Assembly: GCA_944324385.1 (NCBI GenBank)
Contig: CALUWD010000003.1
Span: forward strand, 44,010-108,009
DNA from: Candidatus Gastranaerophilales bacterium
GTDB taxonomy: Bacteria; Cyanobacteriota; Vampirovibrionia; Gastranaerophilales; Gastranaerophilaceae
DNA: 64,000 nucleotides
Reading direction: 5' to 3'
In this document: piece after piece, positions 33,833 through 42,351 of the stretch
Numbering within the stretch: position 1 is the stretch's first letter
Layout of the letters: every line of letters begins with the position of its first letter
The notes under the pieces: model-generated
What the model saw: only the letters and a program-made list of their open reading frames with translations
Databases searched by the model: none
Told to the model about the DNA's origin: nothing
Program-made: the position numbers and the translations under genes

Positions 33833-36112
33833 ATGCCCGCAAAATCAGCAAAAAAAACAAGCGGAAAATCACTTGTGATAGTGGAGTCTCCCGCAAAATC
33901 AAAAACAATTAAAAAAATTCTTGGTAATGACTTTATAATTGAAGCCTCTATGGGGCATATTCGAGATTTGCCTTCAAAGGGCTTAGGTTTTGATATTGAT
34001 AATGATTTTAAAGCAACTTTTGAAATAATACCCGAAAAGAAAAAAGTTGTTGATAACCTTAATAAAATAGCAAAAACTGTTGATAGAGTTTATCTTGCAT
34101 CCGACCCTGATAGAGAAGGTGAAGCTATAGCATGGCATGTCAGCCAAGTTTTAAAAGTTCCAGAGGATAGGGTTTTTAGAATTGTTTTTAATGAGATTAC
34201 GCCAAAGGCAATAAAAGAAGCTGTCGAGCATTACGGTCAAATTGATATGTTAAAAGTTAAAGCTCAACAGACAAGGCAGATTTTAGATAAGCTTGTGGGT
34301 TTTAAAATAAGTCCTATTTTATGGGAAAAGCTCAGAAACTACAGACTCTCGGCAGGTCGTGTGCAGTCTGTTGCACTTAGAATGATTTGTGAGCGAGAAG
34401 ACGAAATTGAAGCTTTTGTACCTGTTGAATACTGGAGCTTAGGTGCAATTTTATCGAAAAATAATTTTGAATTTGAAGCTATGCTTGCTCGCAAGGTTAA
34501 TGAAAATGATAAAGACGAAAAGCTTGAAATAAAAAATAAAGAAGAAATTGATAAAATTTTAAAAGAGCTTGAGGGTGCAAAATATAAGGTTGCAAAAATT
34601 ACCCCGAGAGATTCTCAAAGAAAACCTCAAGCACCTTTTATAACCTCAACTTTGCAAAGAGAAGCAAGTTCAAAGCTTGGTTATGGTGTTTCAAAAACCA
34701 TGCAAATAGCGCAAAAATTGTATGAGGGTATTGAACTTGGTGAAGATGGCGCAGTTGGTTTAATTACTTATATGAGAACAGACTCGACAAGAATTTCAGA
34801 CGACGCGCAAGCAGCGGCTAAAGAGTTTATTACTTATAATTTTGGCGAAAAATATTACCCCAATACGCCAAATGATTATGCAAAAACTAAAAAGAAAAAT
34901 GTTCAAGACGCGCACGAGGCAATTCGCCCCTCTTATGTTGAAAAAACACCGGAGAGCATAAAAAAATATTTAACATCAGAACAATATAAGCTTTATAAGC
35001 TTATCTGGTCAAGGTTTATGGCATCTCAAATGTCAAATGCGCAAGTTAAAAACTTAACGGTTGATATTGCAGCAGGGGACTATATTTTTAAAATCGGCTC
35101 ATCAAAAGTTGTTTTCGACGGCTTTTTGAAAGTTTATCAGGACGATGAGGAAGAAGTTATTCAAAAATTCCCTGAGCTTACAGTTGGAGATGAACTTGAG
35201 CTTGTTAAATTAAATCCCGAGCAGCATTTCACCCAACCGCCGCCAAGGTACTCAGAAGCCAGCCTTGTAAAAGCGCTTGAGGAGTACGGTATCGGTAGAC
35301 CCTCAACCTATGCGCCAATTATTACTAAAATTCAGCAGCGCGGTTATGTTGAAAAACTTGAAAAAGCGCTAAAGCCTACAATTTTAGGCAGAACAGTTTG
35401 CACCCAGCTTGTAAAACATTTTAGCGATATTATGGATTATAAATTCACTGCAGGCATGGAGCTAAAACTTGACGAGATTGCAGAGGACAAGGCAGAATCG
35501 GTAAAAGTTTTGAAAGATTTTTGGAAACCGTTTTCAAAAACTGTGGACAGTGCCAAAGAAAATATGGAAAATGTTGTCATAGAATCAGAAGTTAATTGCC
35601 CTAATTGCGGTCGCAAAATGGTTGTTAAAACAAGCAGGTTTGGTAAACAGTTTTTAGCATGCTCAGGATACCCCGAATGTAAAACGGCTCTACCTCTCGA
35701 TGGGCAAGCAAAAGAACCGCCAAAGGATGAACCGACAGATTATAAATGTGAAAAATGTGGTAGTGAAACGGTTATTAAAACAGGTCCATATGGAAAGTAT
35801 TACCAATGTTTGAATGAAAATTGCAAAGCAAGAAAAGGCATTGTTATTTCATCAGGTGTTAAATGTCCGACTTGTCAAAAAGAAGGCAGGGATGGGGAAT
35901 TAATTCAGAGAAAATCCCGCTACGGCAAGCTTTTCTGGGGTTGTTCAAAGTATCCGGATTGTACTTTTGTGGTGTGGTCTGAACCAACTGGTGAAAAATG
36001 CCCTGATTGCGGCAGTTTATTGGTTAAAAAATTCCTTAAAAAAGGCAATAAAATAGCTTGTTCAAACAAAGAGTGTAAATATTCACGTGATATGAAAGAG
36101 GACGAACAATGA
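33833..36112 (+). CDS. topA: DNA topoisomerase I
   Basis: 759 residues. Relaxes negative supercoils by cutting one strand. TOPRIM domain at the N-terminus ('LVIVESPAKSKTIKKILG', 'LASDPDREGEAIAWH' with the acidic metal ligands). Active-site tyrosine is Y313 in 'ITYMRTDSTRIS'. 'SAGRVQSVALRMI' and 'GIGRPSTYAPIITKI' are family blocks. Four C-terminal zinc-ribbon modules run from about residue 585: CPNCG..CSGYPEC, CEKCG..CLNENC, CPTC..CSKYPDC, CPDCG..CSNKEC. RBS-like 'AGAGAG' precedes the ATG. Overlaps aroE by 4 bases. Confidence 0.96.
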   Translation: MPAKSAKKTSGKSLVIVESPAKSKTIKKILGNDFIIEASMGHIRDLPSKGLGFDIDNDFKATFEIIPEKKKVVDNLNKIAKTVDRVYLASDPDREGEAIAWHVSQVLKVPEDRVFRIVFNEITPKAIKEAVEHYGQIDMLKVKAQQTRQILDKLVGFKISPILWEKLRNYRLSAGRVQSVALRMICEREDEIEAFVPVEYWSLGAILSKNNFEFEAMLARKVNENDKDEKLEIKNKEEIDKILKELEGAKYKVAKITPRDSQRKPQAPFITSTLQREASSKLGYGVSKTMQIAQKLYEGIELGEDGAVGLITYMRTDSTRISDDAQAAAKEFITYNFGEKYYPNTPNDYAKTKKKNVQDAHEAIRPSYVEKTPESIKKYLTSEQYKLYKLIWSRFMASQMSNAQVKNLTVDIAAGDYIFKIGSSKVVFDGFLKVYQDDEEEVIQKFPELTVGDELELVKLNPEQHFTQPPPRYSEASLVKALEEYGIGRPSTYAPIITKIQQRGYVEKLEKALKPTILGRTVCTQLVKHFSDIMDYKFTAGMELKLDEIAEDKAESVKVLKDFWKPFSKTVDSAKENMENVVIESEVNCPNCGRKMVVKTSRFGKQFLACSGYPECKTALPLDGQAKEPPKDEPTDYKCEKCGSETVIKTGPYGKYYQCLNENCKARKGIVISSGVKCPTCQKEGRDGELIQRKSRYGKLFWGCSKYPDCTFVVWSEPTGEKCPDCGSLLVKKFLKKGNKIACSNKECKYSRDMKEDEQ

Positions 36113-36966
36113 GCCAAGTGTATAAATTTGCGGTGATTGGATATCCGCTTTCACATTCATTAAGCAAGGTAATTCATGAGGCTGCACTTAAAAGCTGTAA
36201 CCTTGAAGGCAGTTATGACATTTTGCCAACTGAACCTGAAAATCTTGTGCATAGAATTAAAAGACTAAAGGTCGAAGGTTATAATGGTTTTAATGTTACA
36301 ATTCCGCACAAAGTTCCTATAACACTTTTTTTGTCAAAGTTTGACACAAATGCAGATTTAATAGGCTCGGTCAACACGGTAAAAATTACGGAAGATAAAA
36401 ATCTAGAAGGCTCAAATACTGATATTTACGGATTTGTTAAACCAATACCTGATGATGTCAAGGAAAATATAAGAGACAGAAATGCGGTTGTTTTAGGTAC
36501 AGGAGGTGCAGCGCGTGCAATTTGCGCAGGACTTGTTAGTCTTGGTGTTTCGACAATTACTTTCTATTCAAGAAATGTAATTGATTCCCATGCGCATGTT
36601 GAAATTTTGCGCCAAAAATTTCCTAAGGTTAAAATTGAACTTAAGCCCTATACACTTTTAGACACGCTAAAAGGACAGAAAATTCTTGTAAATACTACTC
36701 CTGTCGGTATGAAAAACTTTCTTGAAGGTGTTTCCCCTGTTGATTTTCAGGCTATAAAGACACTTGATGATGACGCTTTTGTTTATGACATTGTTTATAA
36801 TCCTGTTAAAACAAGGCTTATAAAGTATGCTCAAGATTGCAATATAAGACACGTCGGCGGATTAGATATGCTTGTTTATCAGGCGCAAAAAGCTTTTGAA
36901 ATTTGGACAGGTCAAGTGCCAGATGTTGCAGCTATGAAAATAGCTGCACTTGAGAGCTTGGCTTAA
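36109..36966 (+). CDS. aroE: Shikimate dehydrogenase
   Basis: 285 residues. Reduces 3-dehydroshikimate with NADPH in aromatic amino acid synthesis. N-terminal 'FAVIGYPLSHSLSKVIHEAA' binds shikimate (SxS), 'GFNVTIPHKVPI' has the catalytic Lys, 'GSNTDIYGF' the catalytic Asp; the cofactor domain starts 'AVVLGTGGAARAI' and 'FYSRN'. Last gene of the 29708-36966 operon. No terminator with a T-run follows directly; the next 340 bases are non-coding. Confidence 0.95.
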   Translation: MSQVYKFAVIGYPLSHSLSKVIHEAALKSCNLEGSYDILPTEPENLVHRIKRLKVEGYNGFNVTIPHKVPITLFLSKFDTNADLIGSVNTVKITEDKNLEGSNTDIYGFVKPIPDDVKENIRDRNAVVLGTGGAARAICAGLVSLGVSTITFYSRNVIDSHAHVEILRQKFPKVKIELKPYTLLDTLKGQKILVNTTPVGMKNFLEGVSPVDFQAIKTLDDDAFVYDIVYNPVKTRLIKYAQDCNIRHVGGLDMLVYQAQKAFEIWTGQVPDVAAMKIAALESLA

Positions 36967-37004
36967 TTTAATATCATTTATTATTATTTTAATTTGTGTG
37001 TTTT

Positions 37005-37163
37005 TACGCCTGTGGATATCTTGCACTGGTGTACTCGATATCTTACGCACCCCAAGGGTGTTTCCAATCCGTAAGCTCGTATCTTCGCTAACGGATTGCG
37101 GGCATCGCCTATCAACAGTTACGACCAAAACTCATCGTTTTGGTCTTCACTCTGGCTTACGCT
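37005..37163. other. GC-richer structured non-coding segment
   Basis: Sits in the 360-base gap between aroE and uvrA and is clearly richer in G+C than its surroundings. Contains several perfect inverted repeats: GACCAAAAC/GTTTTGGTC (37123-37131 with 37137-37145, 5-base loop), AATCCGT/ACGGATT (37066-37072 with 37091-37097), CACCC/GGGTG (37048-37052 with 37056-37060), and two GATATC copies (37015, 37037). TTACG-type words recur. It fits a structured RNA or an interspersed palindromic repeat. I see no match to tmRNA, SRP RNA or RNase P cores. Confidence 0.4.
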
Positions 37164-37190
37164 AAAAAAAAGCCGCCTTTTTGGGGCGAC
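37164..37190 (-). terminator. Rho-independent terminator, minus strand
   Basis: Minus-strand GTCGCC, 7-base loop, GGCGGC (one G-T pair), then T8 (37171-37164). No annotated minus-strand gene ends here, which is why a small RNA is proposed upstream. Confidence 0.75.
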
Positions 37191-37244
37191 GAGAATAAAA
37201 ATCTGATCTGTATATGGAGGAAGGAGTGGAAAGAGAAGAACTAA
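37164..37244 (-). ncRNA. Candidate small RNA with CU-rich 5' half and intrinsic terminator
   Basis: On the minus strand a TATAAT (37256-37251) is followed after about seven bases by roughly 80 bases ending in a good terminator (37190-37164). The first half is almost pure pyrimidine and includes CACTCCTTCCTCC, complementary to Shine-Dalgarno sequences, a layout typical of trans-acting small RNAs. No convincing -35. Alternative: on the plus strand the same bases encode an 18-codon ORF (ATG 37214) rich in Glu, so the purine bias might be coding. Confidence 0.4.
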
Positions 37245-37316
37245 TCTACTATTATAATTCCATATATTAAAAATATATAACATGTATATACTAAATTTTA
37301 CTAAATTTTTTTGTGC

Positions 37317-37322
37317 AATAAT
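37317..37322 (+). promoter_or_regulatory. Extended -10 (TGC-AATAAT) six bases before uvrA ATG
   Basis: TG at 37314-37315, C, AATAAT, then ATAATC and ATG 37329. No Shine-Dalgarno. A TATAAT one base before the ATG is too close to serve this start. Confidence 0.4.
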
Positions 37323-37328
37323 ATAATC

Positions 37329-40157
37329 ATGAACGACAAAATAGTTATAAATGGCGCAAAAGAGCATAATTTAAAAAATGTTTCACTAGAGTTACCTAAA
37401 AACGAGCTTATTGTTTTTACGGGCGTATCAGGGTCGGGTAAAAGTTCGCTTGCTTTTGATACAATCTTTGCAGAGGGGCAAAGGCGTTATGTAGAGAGCC
37501 TTTCAACTTACGCACGCCAGTTTTTGGGGCAGATGGATAAGCCTGATGTCGAGCATATTGACGGGCTTTCACCTGCTATTTCAATTGACCAAAAATCGAC
37601 AACTAATAATCCACGCTCAACAGTTGGTACAATTACCGAAATTTACGACTATTTAAGACTTTTATATGCTCGTGTAGGCACTCCTCATTGCCCTCAGTGC
37701 GGCGAGCTTATTGTTCCGCAGACAATTGATGAAATTGTTGCAAAAATTATGGCGCTTGGCGAAGGTACTAAAATTCAAATAATTGCCCCAATTATTCGTG
37801 GCAAAAAGGGTGAATTTGTTCAGACAATTCAAGGGCTAAAGTCTGAAGGTTTTGTGCGATTAAGGATTGATGGACAAATATATAACCTTGATGAGGATGA
37901 AATCGAGCTTGATAAGACAAAAAAACACACAATTGATGTTGTAATAGATAGAATTGTCGTTAAAGAGTCTGCAAAATCACGCATTTTTGACAGCTCGCAA
38001 ATTGCACTGCAACGCTCTGACGGGCTTATGGTACTTGATGTAATCGGGCAAGGGGAGCAAATTTTTTCTGAAAAGTTAGCTTGTCCAAAATGCAATTTAA
38101 GTTTTGAAGAATTAACTCCAAGAATGTTGAGTTTCAACAACCCATACGGTGCTTGCAAAGTTTGTAACGGTTTAGGCGCACACTTTGAAATAACTCCCGA
38201 GCTTGTTGTGCCTGATCCAACTAAATCTATTAATGAAGGCGCAATTTACCCTTGGGCAAAGACGGGAAATCAGTATTATTATGATATCTTGAACTGTGTT
38301 TGTGAACACTATGGCATAAATCCTGATGTGCCTTTTAAAAGTTTGAGTCCCTCTCAAAAGGGCATAATTTTATACGGTAATGACGATGAGCGAATTAAAA
38401 TGCGCTATGCGGATTTTGGTACTAAAAATTACCATACGCACTATATGCCCTATTTAGGTGTTATACCTTTTTTAACAAAACGGTATGAAAGCTCGGATTC
38501 TGACTTAATTCGTGGCGAAATTCAAAAATATATGACTTCAATTCCTTGTAAAGCTTGTAATGGTGCTCGTTTAAATCCTTTTGCACTGGCTGTTACAATA
38601 ATGGATAAAAACATACACGAGTTTTGTCTTTTGCCAGTAACAAAGGCTTACGAATTTATTCAAGAAATTTATTTAAATTTAGACGATTTTAAGTTGACTA
38701 TAGCAAAACAAATTTTAGATGAAATTAGAGTTCGTTTAAAATTCTTGATAGACGTTGGTTTAGGCTATTTAAACCTTGCAAGAAATGCAGGAACGCTCTC
38801 TGGTGGGGAAGCTCAGCGTATTAGGTTAGCAACTCAAATAGGTTCGGGTTTATCAGGCGTACTTTATGTTTTAGATGAACCTTCAATCGGACTTCATCAG
38901 AGAGATAATGATATGCTCATCAGTACCCTTATAAAACTTAGAAATCTTGGTAACACTTTGATTGTGGTTGAGCATGATGAGGATACCATAAAAGCTGCCG
39001 ATTATATCGTCGATATTGGTCCAAAGGCCGGTGTTGAAGGCGGGCATATTGTAGCTTTTGGTACTCAAAAAGATATTGAAAACTCTAAAGAATCAATTAC
39101 GGGTAAGTATTTAAGCGGGGAGCTGAAAATACCTGTTCCAAAAGAAAGACGCCTTGGTAACGGTAATTTTTTGGAAGTTAAAAATGCTCATTTAAATAAC
39201 TTGAAAAATATTGATGTTAACATTCCTTTGGGCAAAATTGTTGCTGTAACAGGTGTTTCAGGTAGCGGTAAGTCTACCCTTGTGCAGGATTTGATTAATG
39301 AATATGCAATGCATTCTCTGCGTGCAAATCGTCCAAAGCCTCAGGGAGTGGATGAAATAAAGGGTTTTGAAAATATCGACAAAATAGTTTGTGTTGATCA
39401 AAGTCCCATCGGCAGAACTCCACGCTCGAACCCCGCAACGTACACTGAAGTTTTTACTCACATTCGAGATCTTTTTGCGCAGACAAATGAGGCAAAAGTC
39501 AGAGGATACAAGCAAGGCAGATTTTCTTTTAATGTTAAAGGCGGAAGATGTGAAAAGTGCAAAGGCGACGGTGTTTTAAAAATTGAGATGAATTTTTTGT
39601 CTGACGTATATGTAAAATGCGACGTATGCAAGGGTAAAAGATACAATCAAGAAACCCTTGAAGTTAAATATAAAGGTAAAAGTATAGCCGATGCCCTTGA
39701 TATGACAGTTGGTGAGGCTTTAGAGTTTTTTAAGAATGTACCCAGAATTGCAACCAGATTGCAAACACTCTATGATGTCGGTCTTGATTATATAAAACTC
39801 GGGCAAAGTGCCACAACTCTCTCTGGTGGTGAGGCTCAAAGGGTAAAACTTGCGCTTGAACTAAATAAGCGTGCAACTGGCAAAACTCTTTATTTGATGG
39901 ACGAACCATCGGTCGGGCTGCATTGGTGGGATATAGATAAACTTGTTAAAATTCTTCATCAGCTTGCAGATAGCGGGAATACGGTTTTAATTATTGAACA
40001 TAATTTAGATATTATAAAATGCGCAGACTATATCATTGACCTTGGGCCCGAAGGTGGTGAAGGCGGCGGCACAATTGTTGCTAAAGGTACGCCCGAGCAA
40101 GTGGCAAAATGTGAAAAGTCATATACTGGTAAATATTTAAAAAGACTTTTAGATTAA
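37329..40157 (+). CDS. uvrA: UvrABC excinuclease subunit A
   Basis: 942 residues from ATG 37329 (an in-frame TTG at 37311 is less likely). Damage-recognition ATPase of nucleotide excision repair with two ABC domains. First Walker A 'GVSGSGKSSLAF' ends near residue 43; second 'GVSGSGKSTLVQ' in the C-terminal half. ABC signatures 'LSGGEAQRIRLATQ' and 'LSGGEAQRVKLALE', Walker B 'LYVLDEPSIGLH' and 'LYLMDEPSVGLH'. Zinc modules: 'CPQCGEL', 'CPKCNLSF..CKVCNG', and 'CEKCKGDG..CDVCKGKRY'. Complete and typical. Confidence 0.97.
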   Translation: MNDKIVINGAKEHNLKNVSLELPKNELIVFTGVSGSGKSSLAFDTIFAEGQRRYVESLSTYARQFLGQMDKPDVEHIDGLSPAISIDQKSTTNNPRSTVGTITEIYDYLRLLYARVGTPHCPQCGELIVPQTIDEIVAKIMALGEGTKIQIIAPIIRGKKGEFVQTIQGLKSEGFVRLRIDGQIYNLDEDEIELDKTKKHTIDVVIDRIVVKESAKSRIFDSSQIALQRSDGLMVLDVIGQGEQIFSEKLACPKCNLSFEELTPRMLSFNNPYGACKVCNGLGAHFEITPELVVPDPTKSINEGAIYPWAKTGNQYYYDILNCVCEHYGINPDVPFKSLSPSQKGIILYGNDDERIKMRYADFGTKNYHTHYMPYLGVIPFLTKRYESSDSDLIRGEIQKYMTSIPCKACNGARLNPFALAVTIMDKNIHEFCLLPVTKAYEFIQEIYLNLDDFKLTIAKQILDEIRVRLKFLIDVGLGYLNLARNAGTLSGGEAQRIRLATQIGSGLSGVLYVLDEPSIGLHQRDNDMLISTLIKLRNLGNTLIVVEHDEDTIKAADYIVDIGPKAGVEGGHIVAFGTQKDIENSKESITGKYLSGELKIPVPKERRLGNGNFLEVKNAHLNNLKNIDVNIPLGKIVAVTGVSGSGKSTLVQDLINEYAMHSLRANRPKPQGVDEIKGFENIDKIVCVDQSPIGRTPRSNPATYTEVFTHIRDLFAQTNEAKVRGYKQGRFSFNVKGGRCEKCKGDGVLKIEMNFLSDVYVKCDVCKGKRYNQETLEVKYKGKSIADALDMTVGEALEFFKNVPRIATRLQTLYDVGLDYIKLGQSATTLSGGEAQRVKLALELNKRATGKTLYLMDEPSVGLHWWDIDKLVKILHQLADSGNTVLIIEHNLDIIKCADYIIDLGPEGGEGGGTIVAKGTPEQVAKCEKSYTGKYLKRLLD

Positions 40158-40183
40158 AAAGCGCGCCACTTTAGGCGCGCTTT
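40156..40183. terminator. Bidirectional terminator between uvrA and the convergent unknown gene
   Basis: A5 GCGCGCC (40161-40167), ACTTTA loop, GGCGCGC (40174-40180), TTT then AAATTTT. A-run and T-run flank a 7-bp GC stem, so it can stop transcription from both sides. Confidence 0.75.
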
Positions 40184-40188
40184 AAATT

Positions 40189-40644
40189 TTATGCCATCAC
40201 ATCAAGGGCTTTGACTTTAACTTTTACTCTGCCCTTTTGAGATTTGTCTATGCCAACGACTGACAATTTTTTACCTTGCATTGAAGTTGCGTCAAAATAA
40301 ATTGCAGCCTGTCTTTTTGCTTTTTTAGGCTGCAATAATATTTGTGTTAAATTGTGTTTCTTTTCGTCACTATGGTGCAAATTGTCGCACGATTCTTTGC
40401 TTACTTTTGCGCTATGGGCATTTTCGCCTCTAAGTATGAAGACATCACCTTTTGATGTGTCGAGCGCAATTTTGTTGTCATTTTGCTTTGGCGTAATCTC
40501 TCGGAACATACTTCGCACTATACTTTGCGACTCTTCCGAACTTACAGGCCCACTGCTTGTGACGTAGACCGAATGGTTCTTACTTCGAAATGTGATTGGT
40601 GGTTTACTCGAGTTTAAATTAACTCGCATAAAGCTTTTTTCCAA
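40189..40644 (-). CDS. Protein of unknown function (151 aa)
   Basis: No family recognised. The N-terminal half is polar and Ser-rich ('VTSSGPVSSEESQSIVRSMF'), with 'DVFILRGENAHSAK' in the middle, and the C-terminal third is strongly basic with an alternating pattern ('GRVKVKVKALDVMA') suggesting a beta strand. A TTG start at 40644 is supported by AGAGGA about seven bases upstream; ATG 40629 is the alternative, with a poor Shine-Dalgarno. Divergent from the 87-residue gene at 40810. Cytoplasmic, as no signal peptide is seen. Confidence 0.6.
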   Translation of the reverse strand: MEKSFMRVNLNSSKPPITFRSKNHSVYVTSSGPVSSEESQSIVRSMFREITPKQNDNKIALDTSKGDVFILRGENAHSAKVSKESCDNLHHSDEKKHNLTQILLQPKKAKRQAAIYFDATSMQGKKLSVVGIDKSQKGRVKVKVKALDVMA

Positions 40645-40809
40645 TTTTTTATCCTCTTATTTTAAGATTAGGTGTATATAATACCATAAATAAATTTTTT
40701 GTGCATCATATTTTAAAATTATTAATAATTGTTAACATGTTTAGTTTTGTGTCTGATATAAAAAATGGCAAAACTGGTCAAAATGACTATAAAAGAAAGG
40801 AGTTAACAA

Positions 40810-41073
40810 ATGTGCAAAACTTTTGATGCAATACAAAAGCTTGCCAAAAATATGGATTCTGATTCAATTGTAGTTTGGGTTGGACTAAAAAAGATATCGG
40901 GCAGACTTTATACTTGTGATGATGGAAAATGTTTAGATGATATAGTTACACTTCAAGATGTAGTAGTTGAAGACTGTGGACATGCGGACGGTTGCCAGTT
41001 TAGGGAATATAAATGGCTTAATATACCATCCAAACAAATTGTTGCCTTTACTCTAAAATGCTGCGTAAGATAA
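40810..41073 (+). CDS. Small Cys-containing protein of unknown function (87 aa)
   Basis: Not recognised. Predicted mostly beta: 'SIVVWVGLKKISGRLYTCDD', 'DDIVTLQDVVVEDCG' and 'KWLNIPSKQIVAFTLKCC' could form a small beta barrel, loosely like an Sm/OB fold; that is speculation. Seven Cys, including C-x5-C ('CDDGKC'), C-x5-C ('CGHADGC') and a terminal CC pair, may bind metal. A strong AAAGGAG Shine-Dalgarno eight bases before the ATG and its own terminator show it is an independent transcript. Confidence 0.6.
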   Translation: MCKTFDAIQKLAKNMDSDSIVVWVGLKKISGRLYTCDDGKCLDDIVTLQDVVVEDCGHADGCQFREYKWLNIPSKQIVAFTLKCCVR

Positions 41074-41077
41074 TTTT

Positions 41078-41105
41078 AAAAGGGCTTTTTAAAAGCCCTT
41101 TTTTT
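41078..41105 (+). terminator. Rho-independent terminator of the 87-aa gene
   Basis: AAAAGGGCTTT stem, short loop, AAAGCCCTTTT, then T-run to 41105. It ends only two bases before the extended -10 of the next gene. Confidence 0.85.
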
Positions 41106-41106
41106 A

Positions 41107-41115
41107 TGCTAGTAT
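41107..41115 (+). promoter_or_regulatory. Extended -10 (TGC-TAGTAT) six bases before the U32 gene ATG
   Basis: TG 41107-41108, C, TAGTAT 41110-41115, ATTTTT, ATG 41122. The preceding terminator occupies the -35 region, so the promoter must rely on the extended -10. No Shine-Dalgarno. Confidence 0.6.
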
Positions 41116-41121
41116 ATTTTT

Positions 41122-42351
41122 ATGAGTGAACTTTTAATGCCTGCAGGCAATATAGAAAAAATGAAATATGCATACGCTTATGGCGCAGATGCCTGCTATT
41201 TGGGTCTTGTAGATTATTCCCTTAGAACCATGCGAAAGGGTGAACTTATTACAAGAGAGAATTTAAAATCGGCAATAGATACCGCTCGAGCTTTAAATAA
41301 AAAAGCATATTTAACTTTAAACATATTTGCTTATGACGAGGATATTAAAAGTCTGGAAGAAAGTGCAGATATAATAAAAAATGCCAACCCGCATGCCATT
41401 ATTTTAAGTGATTTCGGTGTTTATCGTACTGTTAGAAAATATTTGCCTGATATTGATTTGCATATTTCAACACAGACAAACATTTTAAATACTGAGGCAG
41501 TAAAATTTTGGCGTGATATGGGTGCAACAAGGGTTATACTTGCTCGAGAGCTATCTTTAAAACAAATTGAAGCAATTAAAAAAGCTGTTCCTGATATTGA
41601 AGTTGAAATTTTTGTCCATGGCTCGCAATGCATGTCTTATTCAGGTCGTTGCCTTTTAAGCGATTACATGACAAAAGGCGAAAGAAAGGCGAACCATGGG
41701 GGCTGCGCACAGCCTTGCAGATGGAGTTACAAACTTTTAGAAGAAACACGCCCCGGGGAATATTATGAAATAGTGCAGGATGAAAGAGGTTCGCACATAT
41801 TATCTCCAAAGGATTTATGCCTTGTAAGATACATAAAAGAATTGCAAAATATAGGTGTGGATTCTTTTAAAGTAGAAGGCAGAACAAAAAGCCTGTATTA
41901 TGTAAGTGCCGTTACAAAGGCATATAGGGCTGTTATGGATGGTAAAATTGACAGCGAAGAAGCATTTTGCGAGCTTAAAAAAGTTGGCAATCGTGGTTTT
42001 ACGGAAGGCTTTTTTATGGGAGATAACAATTCCTCAAGCTACAGTTATGAAATTTCAAAAGGGCTTGCAGGAGCGGATTTCCTGTGTATTTTCTTGGAGA
42101 AAAAAGATAATTTGTTTAAAGTTGTAATTAAAAATAAAATGCTTTTGGGCGATGAATTTGAAATAATTACACCTGATTATTGCGCGCGCGCAAAAGTTAT
42201 TTCGATAACAAATAAAGACGGCGAAAAAACAGATGTTGCAAATACAAATGATGAAGTTTGGATGGAATTAGAGGCTCACGGCGATTGGCAAAATGAGTGG
42301 CAGTGGGCACTTGGAAGGACATTGGGTATAAAAAATGAGATTGAAGCCTGA
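41122..42351 (+). CDS. Peptidase U32 family protein (TrhP/RlhA-like RNA hydroxylation enzyme)
   Basis: 409 residues. U32 proteins, long called collagenases, include TrhP and RlhA, which with an iron-sulfur cluster are needed for 5-hydroxylation of pyrimidines in tRNA or rRNA. TIM-barrel N-terminus 'ELLMPAGNIEKMKYAYAYGA', then the U32 signature 'EIFVHGSQCMSYSGRCLLSD' with C170 and C177 and 'GGCAQPCRW' with C195 and C199. 'SPKDLCLVRYIKEL' and 'FKVEGRTKS' are further family blocks. C-terminal domain (from about 330) resembles the U32 beta-barrel extension. Overlaps yqeG by 17 bases. Confidence 0.88.
   Translation: MSELLMPAGNIEKMKYAYAYGADACYLGLVDYSLRTMRKGELITRENLKSAIDTARALNKKAYLTLNIFAYDEDIKSLEESADIIKNANPHAIILSDFGVYRTVRKYLPDIDLHISTQTNILNTEAVKFWRDMGATRVILARELSLKQIEAIKKAVPDIEVEIFVHGSQCMSYSGRCLLSDYMTKGERKANHGGCAQPCRWSYKLLEETRPGEYYEIVQDERGSHILSPKDLCLVRYIKELQNIGVDSFKVEGRTKSLYYVSAVTKAYRAVMDGKIDSEEAFCELKKVGNRGFTEGFFMGDNNSSSYSYEISKGLAGADFLCIFLEKKDNLFKVVIKNKMLLGDEFEIITPDYCARAKVISITNKDGEKTDVANTNDEVWMELEAHGDWQNEWQWALGRTLGIKNEIEA

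Noticed and set aside
36950..37165. Plus-strand ORF after aroE and minus-strand ORF 36862-37128
   Set aside because: Both are in the palindromic segment, have no start signals and no recognisable protein pattern; the bases look structured, not coding.
37201..37260. 18-codon plus-strand ORF from ATG 37214 as a gene
   Set aside because: Very short, Glu-rich because of a purine tract, and no start signal; kept only as an alternative to the small RNA.
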